Assembly (NCBI GenBank): GCA_963706875.1
Contig: CAVPNW010000016.1
Location: 434,001 to 498,000 of the forward strand
DNA length: 64,000 nt
Reading direction: 5' to 3'
Origin: Prado023 sp963706875
GTDB taxonomy: Bacteria; Actinomycetota; Actinomycetes; S36-B12; CAIYMF01
Shown: piece by piece, positions 33,577 through 42,415 of the stretch
How the letters are laid out: every line of letters begins with the position of its first letter
Position numbering within the stretch: position 1 is the stretch's first letter
Made by a program: the position numbers and the translations under genes
The notes under the pieces: model-generated
Database searches by the model: none
The model's input: only the letters and a program-made list of their open reading frames with translations
Told to the model about the DNA's origin: nothing

Positions 33577-34876
33577 TCAGCCCTCCCCGGGGAACATCGC
33601 GGCGGCGTCCGATCCCGTGTCCGCAAGGGCGGCAGGATCCGCGCGTGGGGTGCCCCTCGGGTCTGCGAGCATGGCGCGACGGGCGACGGCGATGTCTCGC
33701 GGGCGCCCGGACGTGCACATCCCGAGCAGGCGGTCCTGCCCATCGAGGGTGAATGCGGTCCAGGCCTCGGAGTCCGGGTCGATGCCCTGGCCCTCCTCGC
33801 GCCAGACCACCCGCCCGCGCGCGGTCGAGCCCAGGACGAGCAGCGTGCGCTCCCCGACGTCGCTGAACACGTACGGGATCGGGTCCGCGGCAGGCAGGTC
33901 TGGCGGCTCGCCCCATGAGTGAGCCGTGGATGACTGGGCCGTGGACTCCGCCTCGACCCACTGGGCAACCGCCGGGGCGAGTGTCTCCGGGGCATTGAGG
34001 GCCTGAGTCCAGTGCCCGCCGGGCAGGTGGGCGCCGTACCGGGGCGACCAACGGCTCGCCGCATCACCAACGGCGAAGACCCCCCGGGTACTGGAGCGCC
34101 CCCACTGGTCGACCAGGACCGCCCCGCCCGCCCCCAGCTCGACCCCGGAGCCACTCAGCCAGGCTGTCTCCGGCCGGACCCCCAGGGCCACGAGCACCAG
34201 GTCCGCAGGCAGGCCCTCCACGACCGGCCCGTCCGCCGTCTGCTCGATCCCGCGCGCCGCACTGCCGAGATGGAGCTCGACCCCGGCGCCGGCAAGCCAC
34301 CCGGCGACGCGGTGCGCGACCTCGGGAGGAACCCGACCCTCAAGGAGCGTCCCCTGGGCCTCGAACAGGGCGACGTGCGCGCCGCGCCCCGCAGCCGTCG
34401 CAGCAGCCTCGCACCCGATCCAGCCCCCGCCCACCACCACGAGCCGGACCCCCGGTCGGACGGCCGCCCAGAACTGCGCCGCCTCGGGCCGATCGTGCAG
34501 GACGTACGAACCGGCCTGATCCCAGCTGGGCGGGCCGGACAGGGGTGGCACCTGTGGCCACCACGACGGCGCCGGCAGGCAGCCGGCTGCCATCCGAGCA
34601 CACCACCGCCAGCGCGCCCCCCGGGCTGGAGGACACCTCGAGCCCCTCGGCACGAGTCCCAAGCCGGATGTCGTCGGCGTGGGCCCACACGTCCACGCCC
34701 ATCGCCGGTCGCAGGTCGACCTCCGCGTCCGGGTCCTTGGTCAGCGGTGGCCGGTCGTAGGGGGGATCAGTCTCTGCGCCGATCAGGACGATCCGCCCGG
34801 TGACCCCGGAGGACCGCAGCAACGCGCAGGTGCGCGCCCCGGCCAGCCCCGCGCCCACGATCACCACATCCGCCAC
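33577..34876 (-). CDS. FAD/NAD(P)-dependent ferredoxin or rubredoxin reductase-like oxidoreductase (one frameshift)
   Basis: About 433 codons if repaired. From the GTG at 34876 the frame encodes VVIVGAGLAGARTCALLRSSG and PPYDRPPLTK, typical of ferredoxin and rubredoxin reductases. Near 34542-34546, after VVVATGA, the reading frame shifts +1 and continues with PLSGPPSWDQAG, an NAD-binding VVVGGGWIGCEAA, VFAVGDAAS and a C-terminal Reductase_C domain. One extra base (or two missing) next to a C-run explains it. Such enzymes pass electrons from NAD(P)H to small iron-sulfur proteins. It heads the operon with crtYc and crtYd, and could feed a carotenoid oxygenase. Confidence 0.8.
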
Positions 34877-34914
34877 GAGCCAGCAGCCTAACCGGCGAGT
34901 TCCGTTCTGGCTCC

Positions 34915-34920
34915 TAGAAT
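34915..34920 (+). promoter_or_regulatory. Leaderless -10 box for the PASTA kinase
   Basis: TAGAAT ends 6 nt before the GTG at 34927. Confidence 0.5.
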
Positions 34921-34926
34921 TGCCCC

Positions 34927-36994
34927 GTGACCCCGACCCCACCACCTCCCCCGACAGCGGTTGACCCGCTCGTGGGCCGGGTCCTGGATGGGCGGTACCG
35001 GATCGAGTCGTTCCTGGCCCGTGGGGGGATGGCGACGATCTACCAGGGCGCCGACCTGCGGCTGGACCGCACCGTGGCCATCAAGGTGATGCATCCGACG
35101 TTCGCCACGGACCCGGGGTTCGTCGAACGCTTCGAGCGCGAGGCGCGGGCGGCCGCACGACTCAACAGCCCCTACGCCGTAGCCGTCCACGACCAGGGCA
35201 ACGACGCGGGGGTCACCTACCTGGTCATGGAGTACGTTCCGGGGCACACCGTGCGCGACGTCCTGCGCACCCACGGGGCGCTGCCCCCCGCACAGGCGCT
35301 GGCGATCATCGACCCGGTGCTGCAGGCCCTGGCCGCGGCCCACCGGGCCGGGTACATCCATCGCGACGTCAAGCCGGAGAACGTCCTGATCTCCGAGGAC
35401 GGCCGGGTCAAGGTCACCGACTTCGGACTCGCCCGCGCCATCGAGGGCGCAGACTCGGGCAAGACCCACGGCCTGCTCCTCGGGACGGTGGCCTACCTGT
35501 CTCCAGAGCAGGTCGAGCACGACCGAACCGATGCCCGCTCCGACGTGTACAGCGCGGGGATCCTGCTCTACGAGCTCGTCACGGGCCAGGTCCCCTTCAC
35601 CGCATCTGCCCCCATGCAGGTTGCCTACAAGCACGTGCACGAGGACGTGCCGGCCCCGTCGTCGATCCGGCCCGGCATCCCCGTCGGGATCGACGAGCTC
35701 GTGGGACGGGCGACCCGGCGCAATCCCGACCAGCGCTTCGGGGACGCTGATGCCTTCCTGTCCGCGGCCCGGGTGCAGAGGGCCCAGCTGCCCCCGTCGC
35801 AGCCCTGGGCGCCCTCCCCCACCGACACGCTCGTGGTGGACCGTGGGCGTGACGCCGGAGCCGCCGCCGCTGCTGGTGCTGCCGTAGCAGGCGCTGCCGT
35901 GGCGGGCGCCGGCCGCCTCCCAGCACCTCGACGCCCCCGACTGGGTCAACCAACGGCCCGATGTGCCGGCCCAGGAGCCGCCCGGCGCCGCCCAGGAGCC
36001 GCCCGCACCGCCGGCGCCCGCCGCCGCGCAGGTCGCGCCACCGCTGCCCGAGGGTGCGGTGCAGGTCACCGAGGTCAGCCACCAGACCGCACCGGACGCC
36101 CCCCGCCGGCCCCGCCGCGGCCGCAAGGCGCTCTGGCTCGGCGCCGTGGCGCTGGCCAGCGTCGTGGCGCTGCTCGTGATCGCCTTCGGGCCGCTGCAGC
36201 GGGTCTCGGTCCCCGACCTGCTGGGCAAGACCCCCACCGAGGCAGCCGCGATCCTGGCCACCTCCAACCTCGTGCTCGACGCCCAGGAGTCCGACTTCAG
36301 CGAGGACTTCGCCAAGGGCGTCATCATGGCCACCGATCCCGGGCCGGACTCCTCCGCGCGGACCGGGAGCACGGTTCAGGCCGTGGTCAGCAAGGGCCCG
36401 GAGCGCTATGACGTCCCGAAGCTGCGCAAGCTCACGGTCCAGGAGGCCGAGGTCGCCCTCGGGGCGGCCAACCTGGAGCTCGGGGAGCAGAGCGAGGCCT
36501 ACGACGACAAGGTGAAGAAGGACGACATCATCAGCAGCGACCCGCCGGCCGGGGAGTCGGTGAAGCCGGGCACGAAGGTCGCGATCGTGGTGTCCAAGGG
36601 GCCGGAGCCGGTCACGATGCCCAACCTCGAGGGCACCGACGGGGACGCCGCGGAGAAGACCCTGAAGGATCTCGGCCTCGAGGTGGACCGCTCGAACAAG
36701 ACCAGCGAGTCCGTGGCCAAGGGCCTGGTCATCAGCACCAACCCCGAGGGCGGGGCGAGCACGTTCCGGGGCGAGACCGTCGAGCTGGTCGTGTCCAAGG
36801 GCCCCCCGCTGGTGGAGGTGCCCAACGTGGTGGGTAGGACCGAGGCCGATGCCCGGGCCGTCCTCGAGGGCGCCGGCTTCATCGTGAACGTGGACAAGCC
36901 GCTCCCCTTCGTCGTCTTCGGCGTGAACTCGCAGAACCCGGGGGCGGGCACCAAGGCGCCCAAGGGCTCGACCGTGACCATCACCGTTGTCTAG
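34927..36994 (+). CDS. pknL: Ser/Thr protein kinase with PASTA repeats, PknL/PknB-type (one frameshift)
   Basis: About 688 codons if repaired. The kinase domain (residues 17-285) is intact: GRYRIESFLARGGMA, catalytic HRDVKPENVLI (about 144), DFGLARA (about 164) and YLSPEQ. An Ala/Pro-rich linker follows; between about 35888 and 35930 the frame moves +1. The second frame then encodes a basic stretch, one membrane helix (about residues 395-417) and four PASTA domains (VPDLLGKT, VPKLRKLT, MPNLEGTD, VPNVVGRT). PASTA repeats bind peptidoglycan fragments and tune growth or division. As sequenced the kinase would lose its anchor and sensor. Position near aroG matches M. tuberculosis pknL, which has no PASTA part. 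Confidence 0.85.
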
Positions 36995-37889
36995 CCCGCA
37001 CTGGACCCGCAACCACCACACGCTGGCAACCCTGGCCCTGGTCGGGGCCACGGCCGTGTGGGGCGCGACCTTCGTGGTCGTCCAGGACGCCGTCGAGCAG
37101 ATGCCCGTGGTGCCGTTCCTGTTCTGGCGGTTCGCCATCGCGGCCCTGGTGCTGGCCGTGCTGCGCCCGGGCGCGGTCCGTGCCCTGACCCCCGACAAGC
37201 GCCGGCACGGGTTGTACCTCGGTCTGCTGCTCGGCGGGGGGTACGTGCTGCAGACCTTCGGGCTGCTGCACACCTCAGCGACGGTGTCGGGCTTCATCAC
37301 CGGGATGTTCGTGGTGTTCACCCCCCTGATCGCCTGGGCCGTGCTGCACCAGCCGATCGGGCCCGGGGTCTGGCTCGGCGTCGCCCTGGCGACCGTCGGC
37401 CTGGCGCTGATCAGCCTCAATGGGTTCGTTCTCGGATTCGGCGAGCTGCTGACCCTCGGGTGCGCCGCCCTGTTCGCCGGTCAGATCGTGGGGCTGGGCC
37501 ACTGGTCCACCGCCTCGGACGCCTATGGGCTGACCGTGCTGCAGCTCGGCGTCGTGGCCCTGATGTGCCTGATCGCCTCCCCGCTGCAGGGCGGCCTGGT
37601 CGTCCCGCCCACTGCCGGGGTCTGGGCCGCGATCCTGTTCCTTGCGCTGGCGGCCACCGCCCTGGCGTTCCTGGCCCAGACATGGGCCCAGACCTACATG
37701 AGCGCCCCGCGTGCAGCGATCGTCCTGACCCTCGAGCCGGTGTTCGCCGGCATCTTCGGGGTCACGGTGGGCGGCGACGAGCTGACCACGCGGATCCTGG
37801 CAGGTGGGCTGTTCATCGTGGCGGCGATGTACGTCGTGGAGCTCGGCCCCCGGTTCGGACGCGGGGTCAGCCGGACAACAGCCCCCTGA
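36987..37889 (+). CDS. EamA/DMT-family transporter
   Basis: A 300-residue membrane protein with ten hydrophobic helices in two EamA halves (GATAVWGATFVVVQDAV at the start of the first; AAILFLALAATALAFLAQTWAQ in the second, followed by LEPVFAGIFG). The TTG start at 36987 overlaps the kinase stop by 8 nt and suits coupled translation. DMT exporters move amino acids or metabolites; the substrate is unknown. The 3' end overlaps the convergent threonine aldolase gene by 23 bp. Confidence 0.85.
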   Translation: MSSPHWTRNHHTLATLALVGATAVWGATFVVVQDAVEQMPVVPFLFWRFAIAALVLAVLRPGAVRALTPDKRRHGLYLGLLLGGGYVLQTFGLLHTSATVSGFITGMFVVFTPLIAWAVLHQPIGPGVWLGVALATVGLALISLNGFVLGFGELLTLGCAALFAGQIVGLGHWSTASDAYGLTVLQLGVVALMCLIASPLQGGLVVPPTAGVWAAILFLALAATALAFLAQTWAQTYMSAPRAAIVLTLEPVFAGIFGVTVGGDELTTRILAGGLFIVAAMYVVELGPRFGRGVSRTTAP

Positions 37890-38901
37890 GCACGTCGACG
37901 GCCCGGTCGATCCCATCGTCGTCGACGTCCATGTGCGTCACCAGGCGCGCCGTGCGGGGGCCCAGGACGCTTACTGCCAGACCCTGCTCGCGCGCGGCGC
38001 CGGCGATCTCGGACGCCGTCGGGCCCCGCGTGAGGTCGAGCACGACGATGTTGGTCTCGACGGCATCGGGGTCCACCACGTCGGGGCGGACCGACGCGAT
38101 GGCCCCGGCCAGCCGGCGGGCCCGGGAATGGTCCTCGGCGAGCCGCTCGACGTGGTGGTCAAGTGCGTACATCCCCGCCGCGGCCAGGATCCCGACCTGG
38201 CGCATCCCGGCTCCGTAGCGCTTGCGCCACACCCGCGCCTGGGCGATCCGCTGCGCCGTGGACACCAGGACCGACCCGATGGGCGCCCCGAGGCCCTTGG
38301 ACAGGCAGACCGACGCCGTGTCGAACAGCCCGCCGATGTCGGCCAGCGCCACCCCGGAGGCCACATGGGCGTTCCAGAGGCGCGCACCGTCGAGGTGCAG
38401 CCCCACCCCGCAGCCATCTGCCCACGCGCGCAGCGTGCGCATGTCGGCCAGGTCCTGGACCGTCCCGCCGCCGAAGTTGTGGGTGTCCTCGACGACGACG
38501 GCCGCGGTCGACACCAGGTAGGGCCCCGCATCAGGGGCCGCCATCGCGATCACCGTCCCCGGATCGAGCCTGCCCGCAGGTGCTGACCAGGTGCGCGTGG
38601 TCACCCCCCCGAGCGCGGCATGGGCGCCCAGCTCGGCACGCACCACGTGGGCCAGCTGGTCACACAGGAGCTCCGCACCGGGGGCCACCAGCAGGCGGAC
38701 CCCGAGTTGGTTGCCCAGCGACCCGGTGGGGACGAACAGCCCGGCCTCGTGCCCCAGCATCCCGGCGACCCGGGCCTCCAGGGCGTTCACCGTGGGGTCC
38801 TCGCCGTAGACGTCGTCACCGACCACCGCCTCGGCCATGGCTGACCGCATCCCGGGCGTGGGACGGGTTACGGTATCCGAGCGCAGGTCGACGACATCCA
38901 T
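37867..38901 (-). CDS. ltaE: Low-specificity L-threonine aldolase
   Basis: A 344-residue fold-type I PLP enzyme. It begins DLRSDTVTRPTPGMR, has DDVYGEDPTVNALE, the Asp region HLDGARLWNA and the PLP-binding Lys in CLSKGLGAPIGS (about residue 202). It cleaves L-threonine and L-allo-threonine to glycine and acetaldehyde. TAGGCT ends 6 nt before the ATG, indicating a leaderless transcript divergent from the next lipoprotein gene. Confidence 0.93.
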   Translation of the reverse strand: MDVVDLRSDTVTRPTPGMRSAMAEAVVGDDVYGEDPTVNALEARVAGMLGHEAGLFVPTGSLGNQLGVRLLVAPGAELLCDQLAHVVRAELGAHAALGGVTTRTWSAPAGRLDPGTVIAMAAPDAGPYLVSTAAVVVEDTHNFGGGTVQDLADMRTLRAWADGCGVGLHLDGARLWNAHVASGVALADIGGLFDTASVCLSKGLGAPIGSVLVSTAQRIAQARVWRKRYGAGMRQVGILAAAGMYALDHHVERLAEDHSRARRLAGAIASVRPDVVDPDAVETNIVVLDLTRGPTASEIAGAAREQGLAVSVLGPRTARLVTHMDVDDDGIDRAVDVLRGLLSG

Positions 38902-38907
38902 GCCCGG

Positions 38908-38913
38908 AGCCTA
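38908..38913 (-). promoter_or_regulatory. Leaderless -10 box for ltaE
   Basis: TAGGCT on the minus strand ends 6 nt before the ATG at 38901. Confidence 0.5.
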
Positions 38914-38932
38914 CGCAGGAGGGATGGGGGCT

Positions 38933-39673
38933 GTGCGCAGCATCACCGGACGGGGTCCGGCACTGGTCGTGGCCGCAGCCCTGCTGCTCAGCGGCTGCGG
39001 CCAGGTCGAGCGGATCAGCGACGCGCTGGGCGCCTCCAGCGACGCCGAGCTCCTCGCGGCCGTGTCGCTGACCGAGGCCGACGCCGCCCCGGGCTCGACC
39101 TTCCAGCCCTACGAGGGCGGCAACGAGGTGTTCGGCCGCACGTCGTTGGACCTCTGCTACGGCGACTTCCCGAGCGAGGAGCTGCGCAGCGGGCGCAACC
39201 AGGTGGGGATCGGCGATGAGGCGGGCCAGGCCTGGGTCAGCTCCGAGGCCGTCCTCTACCCGACGCCGGAGGACGCCGAGCAGGCCATGGCCGAGCTGGA
39301 GAAGGCCCGCGAGGAGTGCCCGACCGAGCCGGTCGAGCCTCCACAGCCCGATCGTGACGCCCTGGCGTGGGAGTTCGCACCTGCCCCCGACTCGGACTGG
39401 CCGCAGCAGCCCGGGGTCACGCGCCAGGCCTACGAGTTCGAGGCGACGAATCCCGCTGGCGAGACATGGACCAGCACGGCCACCTACCTGCAGCGCGGGC
39501 GGATGATCCTCGCGCTCTACACGACCCCGCCGGACAGCCCCGCAGCGACGCTGAGGAACGCCCCCGACCAGGCCCGGTTCGTCGAGGTCATGACCAACCG
39601 GCTCGTGGGCCTGCCCGAGGAGCCGCTGCAGTACGGGGAGCCGTTGGACGACCCCAACGACATCAGCGTGTGA
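38933..39673 (+). CDS. Predicted lipoprotein, unknown function
   Basis: About 246 residues. The N-terminus RSITGRGPALVVAAALLLSGCGQ is a lipoprotein signal (lipobox LSGC). The mature part resembles sensor-like PknH/lipoprotein-type actinobacterial domains: acidic, with two Cys in LCYGDF and EECPTE that could form a disulfide, and a late FVEVMTNRLVG. The GTG at 38933 is chosen because AGGAGGG (38917-38923) is 9 nt upstream; that same motif directly abuts the ATG at 38924, leaving it no spacing. The 3' end overlaps the convergent aroG by 11 bp. Confidence 0.7.
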   Translation: MRSITGRGPALVVAAALLLSGCGQVERISDALGASSDAELLAAVSLTEADAAPGSTFQPYEGGNEVFGRTSLDLCYGDFPSEELRSGRNQVGIGDEAGQAWVSSEAVLYPTPEDAEQAMAELEKAREECPTEPVEPPQPDRDALAWEFAPAPDSDWPQQPGVTRQAYEFEATNPAGETWTSTATYLQRGRMILALYTTPPDSPAATLRNAPDQARFVEVMTNRLVGLPEEPLQYGEPLDDPNDISV

Positions 39674-41018
39674 CGAGCATCTCCGCCACCGCGAACGCCA
39701 GCTCGAGGGACTGCACTCGGTTCAACCGCGGGTCGCACGCTGTCTCGTAGCGCAGTCCGAGGCCGTCCTCGGTGATCCCCGCGGTCCCGCCGACGCACTC
39801 GGTGACGTCGTCGCCGGTGAGCTCCACGTGCAGCCCGCCGGGGTGCACGTCCAGGGAGCGCATGACCTCGAAGAAGCCCGTGACCTCGTCCATGACGTCA
39901 CCGTAGGACCGGGTCTTGTGCCCGCTGGTGGCCTCGAACGTGTTGCCGTGCATCGGGTCGCACACCCAGACGACCGGGTGGCCGGAGTCGCGCACCGCCC
40001 GGACCAGCGGGGGCAGCGCCTCGCGGATCCGGCCAGCCCCCATCCGGGTGATGAACGTGAGCCGTCCGGGCGTGAAGTGCGGGTCCAAGGCCTCGGCCAG
40101 GGCCACGGCATCCTGGGGGCTGGTCGTCGGACCGAGCTTGACCCCGATCGGGTTGCGGATCTCGCGGGCGAACTCCACGTGAGCACCGTCGAGCTGGCGG
40201 GTGCGCTCCCCGATCCAGAGGAAGTGCGCCGAGACGTCGTAGGGCAGCCCCGTGCGCGAGTCGATCCGGGTCAGGGCGTCCTCGTAGTCCAGCAGGAGCG
40301 CCTCGTGGCCGGCGTAGAACTCGACCCGGTGGAACTCCTCGGGCTCCGCGCCGCACGCGCGCATGAAGGCCAGCGCACGGTCGATCTCCCCGGCCATCAG
40401 GTCATAGCGCTGGCCGGCCTCGGTCGAGGCCACGAAGTCCTGGTTCCAGGAGTGCACATGGCGAAGGTCGGCATAGCCGCCCTGCGTGAAGGCACGCACG
40501 AGGTTCAGGGTGGCGCTGGCGGTGTTGTAGGCGCGGACCAGGCGCTGCGGGTCGGCACGGCGGGCCTCGGCGGTCGGCGCGACGTCGTTGACCGCATCCC
40601 CACGGTAGCTGGGCAGGGCCACCCCATCGACGATCTCGACGTCGCTGCTGCGCGGCTTGGCGTACTGGCCGGCGATCCGACCGACCTTGACCACGGGCAT
40701 CGAGGCGCCATAGGTGAGCACGATGGCCATCTGCAGGACGGTCTTGAGCTTGGCGCGGATCGCATCGGCGGTGGCGCCCTCGAAGGTCTCCGCGCAGTCG
40801 CCGCCCATGAGCACGAAGGCGTCACCCCGGGCCACGGCGGCCAGGCGCTCGGTGAGCTGGTCGCACTCACCGGCGAAGACCAGGGGCGGCAGCGTGCGCA
40901 GCGTCGCCGTCGCAGCAGCCAGCGCCTGCGGGTCGGGCCAGGTCGGCTGCTGGACAGCCGGGCCGAGGCGCACGGTGTTCTGGGGGGCGGCCGTCAGGGC
41001 CGCATCCTGCACGGACAT
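39663..41018 (-). CDS. aroG: Class-II 3-deoxy-7-phosphoheptulonate (DAHP) synthase
   Basis: A 451-residue type-II DAHP synthase. Motifs: QPTWPDPQAL, FVLMGGDCAETFEG, VGRIAGQYAKPRS, HFLWIGERTRQLDGAHVEF and VWVCDPMHGNT with the late HVELTGDDVTEC. It condenses PEP and erythrose-4-phosphate, the first shikimate-pathway step, and in actinobacteria is usually regulated by aromatic amino acids and chorismate mutase. TACCCT lies 7 nt before the ATG (leaderless). trpD, a later aromatic-pathway gene, lies at 57.5 kb. Confidence 0.95.
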   Translation of the reverse strand: MSVQDAALTAAPQNTVRLGPAVQQPTWPDPQALAAATATLRTLPPLVFAGECDQLTERLAAVARGDAFVLMGGDCAETFEGATADAIRAKLKTVLQMAIVLTYGASMPVVKVGRIAGQYAKPRSSDVEIVDGVALPSYRGDAVNDVAPTAEARRADPQRLVRAYNTASATLNLVRAFTQGGYADLRHVHSWNQDFVASTEAGQRYDLMAGEIDRALAFMRACGAEPEEFHRVEFYAGHEALLLDYEDALTRIDSRTGLPYDVSAHFLWIGERTRQLDGAHVEFAREIRNPIGVKLGPTTSPQDAVALAEALDPHFTPGRLTFITRMGAGRIREALPPLVRAVRDSGHPVVWVCDPMHGNTFEATSGHKTRSYGDVMDEVTGFFEVMRSLDVHPGGLHVELTGDDVTECVGGTAGITEDGLGLRYETACDPRLNRVQSLELAFAVAEMLVTR

Positions 41019-41025
41019 GGGTCCA

Positions 41026-41031
41026 AGGGTA
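41026..41031 (-). promoter_or_regulatory. Leaderless -10 box for aroG
   Basis: TACCCT on the minus strand ends 7 nt before the ATG at 41018. It lies just downstream of the pfp terminator hairpin. Confidence 0.5.
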
Positions 41032-41042
41032 TGTCAGTCACG

Positions 41043-41077
41043 CCGATGGGGCGGACCGCGCTCGCCCGCCCCATCGG
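41043..41077 (-). terminator. Terminator hairpin downstream of pfp
   Basis: A perfect 12-bp stem (CCGATGGGGCGG / CCGCCCCATCGG) with an 11-nt loop lies 14 nt after the pfp stop and before the aroG promoter, separating two codirectional genes. Confidence 0.75.
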
Positions 41078-41090
41078 TGATGCAGCTGGC

Positions 41091-42317
41091 TCAGTGCTCG
41101 ACGTGGACCTTCTCGCGCTTGGTCTGGCCGATGCCGGCCAGCAGCTCGCCGAACCATGGGACGTCGATGTCGAACGCCTTGCCGCCCTTGATCCGGTCGA
41201 ACTCGATGGCGCGCAGCTCGTCACCGCGCTCCTCGTCGTGGCCCACGAGGCCGGTGCCACCGGACAGCGCGGTATCGACCGCGGTGTCCACGCAGGACTT
41301 GATCAGCTCGAGGTCGCGATCATTGGCCGCCGCAGCCCGCGAGTAGTAGCCCGACTTCTGGATCAGCACCTTGCCGGCCTCGATCATCGGGGCGAACTGC
41401 TCGGCGAACCACTGCCCCGGGTTGATCTCGTCGAGGCGGACGTGGCCGAACGCATCGCGCGGGACCTCCTGTCCGGCGGCCTCCATCTGCGCCACGATCG
41501 ACTCCACGCCGGCCCCCTCGGACAGGAAGATGTTGACGTTGCCGTGCTCGTCCATGATCCCCTTGAGCCTGGCAGCCTCGTCCGCGAGGTCGAGGGCCAT
41601 CTCGGGGACGAACACCGCATGGACGTCCCGACGGATCCGCGGCACCCCGAAGTCGTCGAGCCACTCCTTGGTGTCGAGCAGGCTGCGGTAGGACTGCGCC
41701 GTCGCGGCCGTCAGCCAGCCGCAGTTGCGGCCCATGACCTCGTGCACGATCAGCATGCGCGGGGCGGCGCTGTGCTCGGAGACGACGTTCCAGAAGTAGC
41801 GAGCTCCCTCATCTGCTGCGGTCCATGCGCCCAGGGACTGCCTGATCGGGATGACGTCGTTGTCGATCGTCTTCGGCAGGCCGACGACCTGCAGGCCGTA
41901 GTCGTTGCGGGCCAGGAAGGCGGCGAGGTCCGCGGCCGCGGTGTTCGTGTCGTCACCCCCGATGGTGTGCAGGACGTCCACACCGTCGGCCACGAGCTGG
42001 TCGGCGGCCACCTTCTGGGGGTCCTGGCCCTCGGCGACCAACCCGCGCTTGACGCAGTCGGCCACGTTTGTCAGCTTCACCCGGCTGTTGACGATCGGGC
42101 TGCCGCCGAAGTCGTGCAGGAGGTGGGCCTTGGCGCGCACCTCGGGCGTGACGAACATCTTGTCGCCCTTGAGCAGGCCCTGGTAGCCACCCCGGTAGGC
42201 GATGATCTCGATGTCCGGCGCGACCTCGGTGTAGCGCTGGATCAGCCCGCCGACAGCCGAGGACAGGCACGGTGCGAGTCCTCCGGCGGTGAGCAGTGCA
42301 ACCTTCTTGACAGCCAT
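41091..42317 (-). CDS. pfp: Pyrophosphate-dependent 6-phosphofructokinase
   Basis: About 408 residues. The phosphoryl-donor site reads GGDDTNT (Asp after GGD as in PPi enzymes, where ATP enzymes have Gly) and the catalytic motif is PKTIDNDV (Lys where ATP enzymes usually have Gly). Both point to pyrophosphate as donor. MGRNCGWLTA and the N-terminal LLTAGGLAPCLSSAVGG are also typical. It reversibly phosphorylates fructose-6-phosphate, allowing use in glycolysis and gluconeogenesis. GAAGGGG lies upstream of the ATG. It is divergent from glpK. Confidence 0.93.
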   Translation of the reverse strand: MAVKKVALLTAGGLAPCLSSAVGGLIQRYTEVAPDIEIIAYRGGYQGLLKGDKMFVTPEVRAKAHLLHDFGGSPIVNSRVKLTNVADCVKRGLVAEGQDPQKVAADQLVADGVDVLHTIGGDDTNTAAADLAAFLARNDYGLQVVGLPKTIDNDVIPIRQSLGAWTAADEGARYFWNVVSEHSAAPRMLIVHEVMGRNCGWLTAATAQSYRSLLDTKEWLDDFGVPRIRRDVHAVFVPEMALDLADEAARLKGIMDEHGNVNIFLSEGAGVESIVAQMEAAGQEVPRDAFGHVRLDEINPGQWFAEQFAPMIEAGKVLIQKSGYYSRAAAANDRDLELIKSCVDTAVDTALSGGTGLVGHDEERGDELRAIEFDRIKGGKAFDIDVPWFGELLAGIGQTKREKVHVEH

Positions 42318-42356
42318 GGATGAGCCCCTTCTGCGATGGTGGGTTTGCGCCCGCCC

Positions 42357-42362
42357 ACCGTA
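42357..42362 (-). promoter_or_regulatory. Candidate -10 box for pfp
   Basis: TACGGT on the minus strand, giving a leader of roughly 30 nt that contains GAAGGGG before the ATG. Confidence 0.35.
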
Positions 42363-42401
42363 CCGAGGCGGCCGTCGCGACGCTGGCCGACCGGGGCGCC
42401 C

Positions 42402-42407
42402 TAGAGT
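42402..42407 (+). promoter_or_regulatory. -10 box for glpK
   Basis: TAGAGT ends 8 nt before the ATG at 42416, compatible with a leaderless or nearly leaderless transcript. Confidence 0.45.
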
Positions 42408-42415
42408 GTTCGCCC

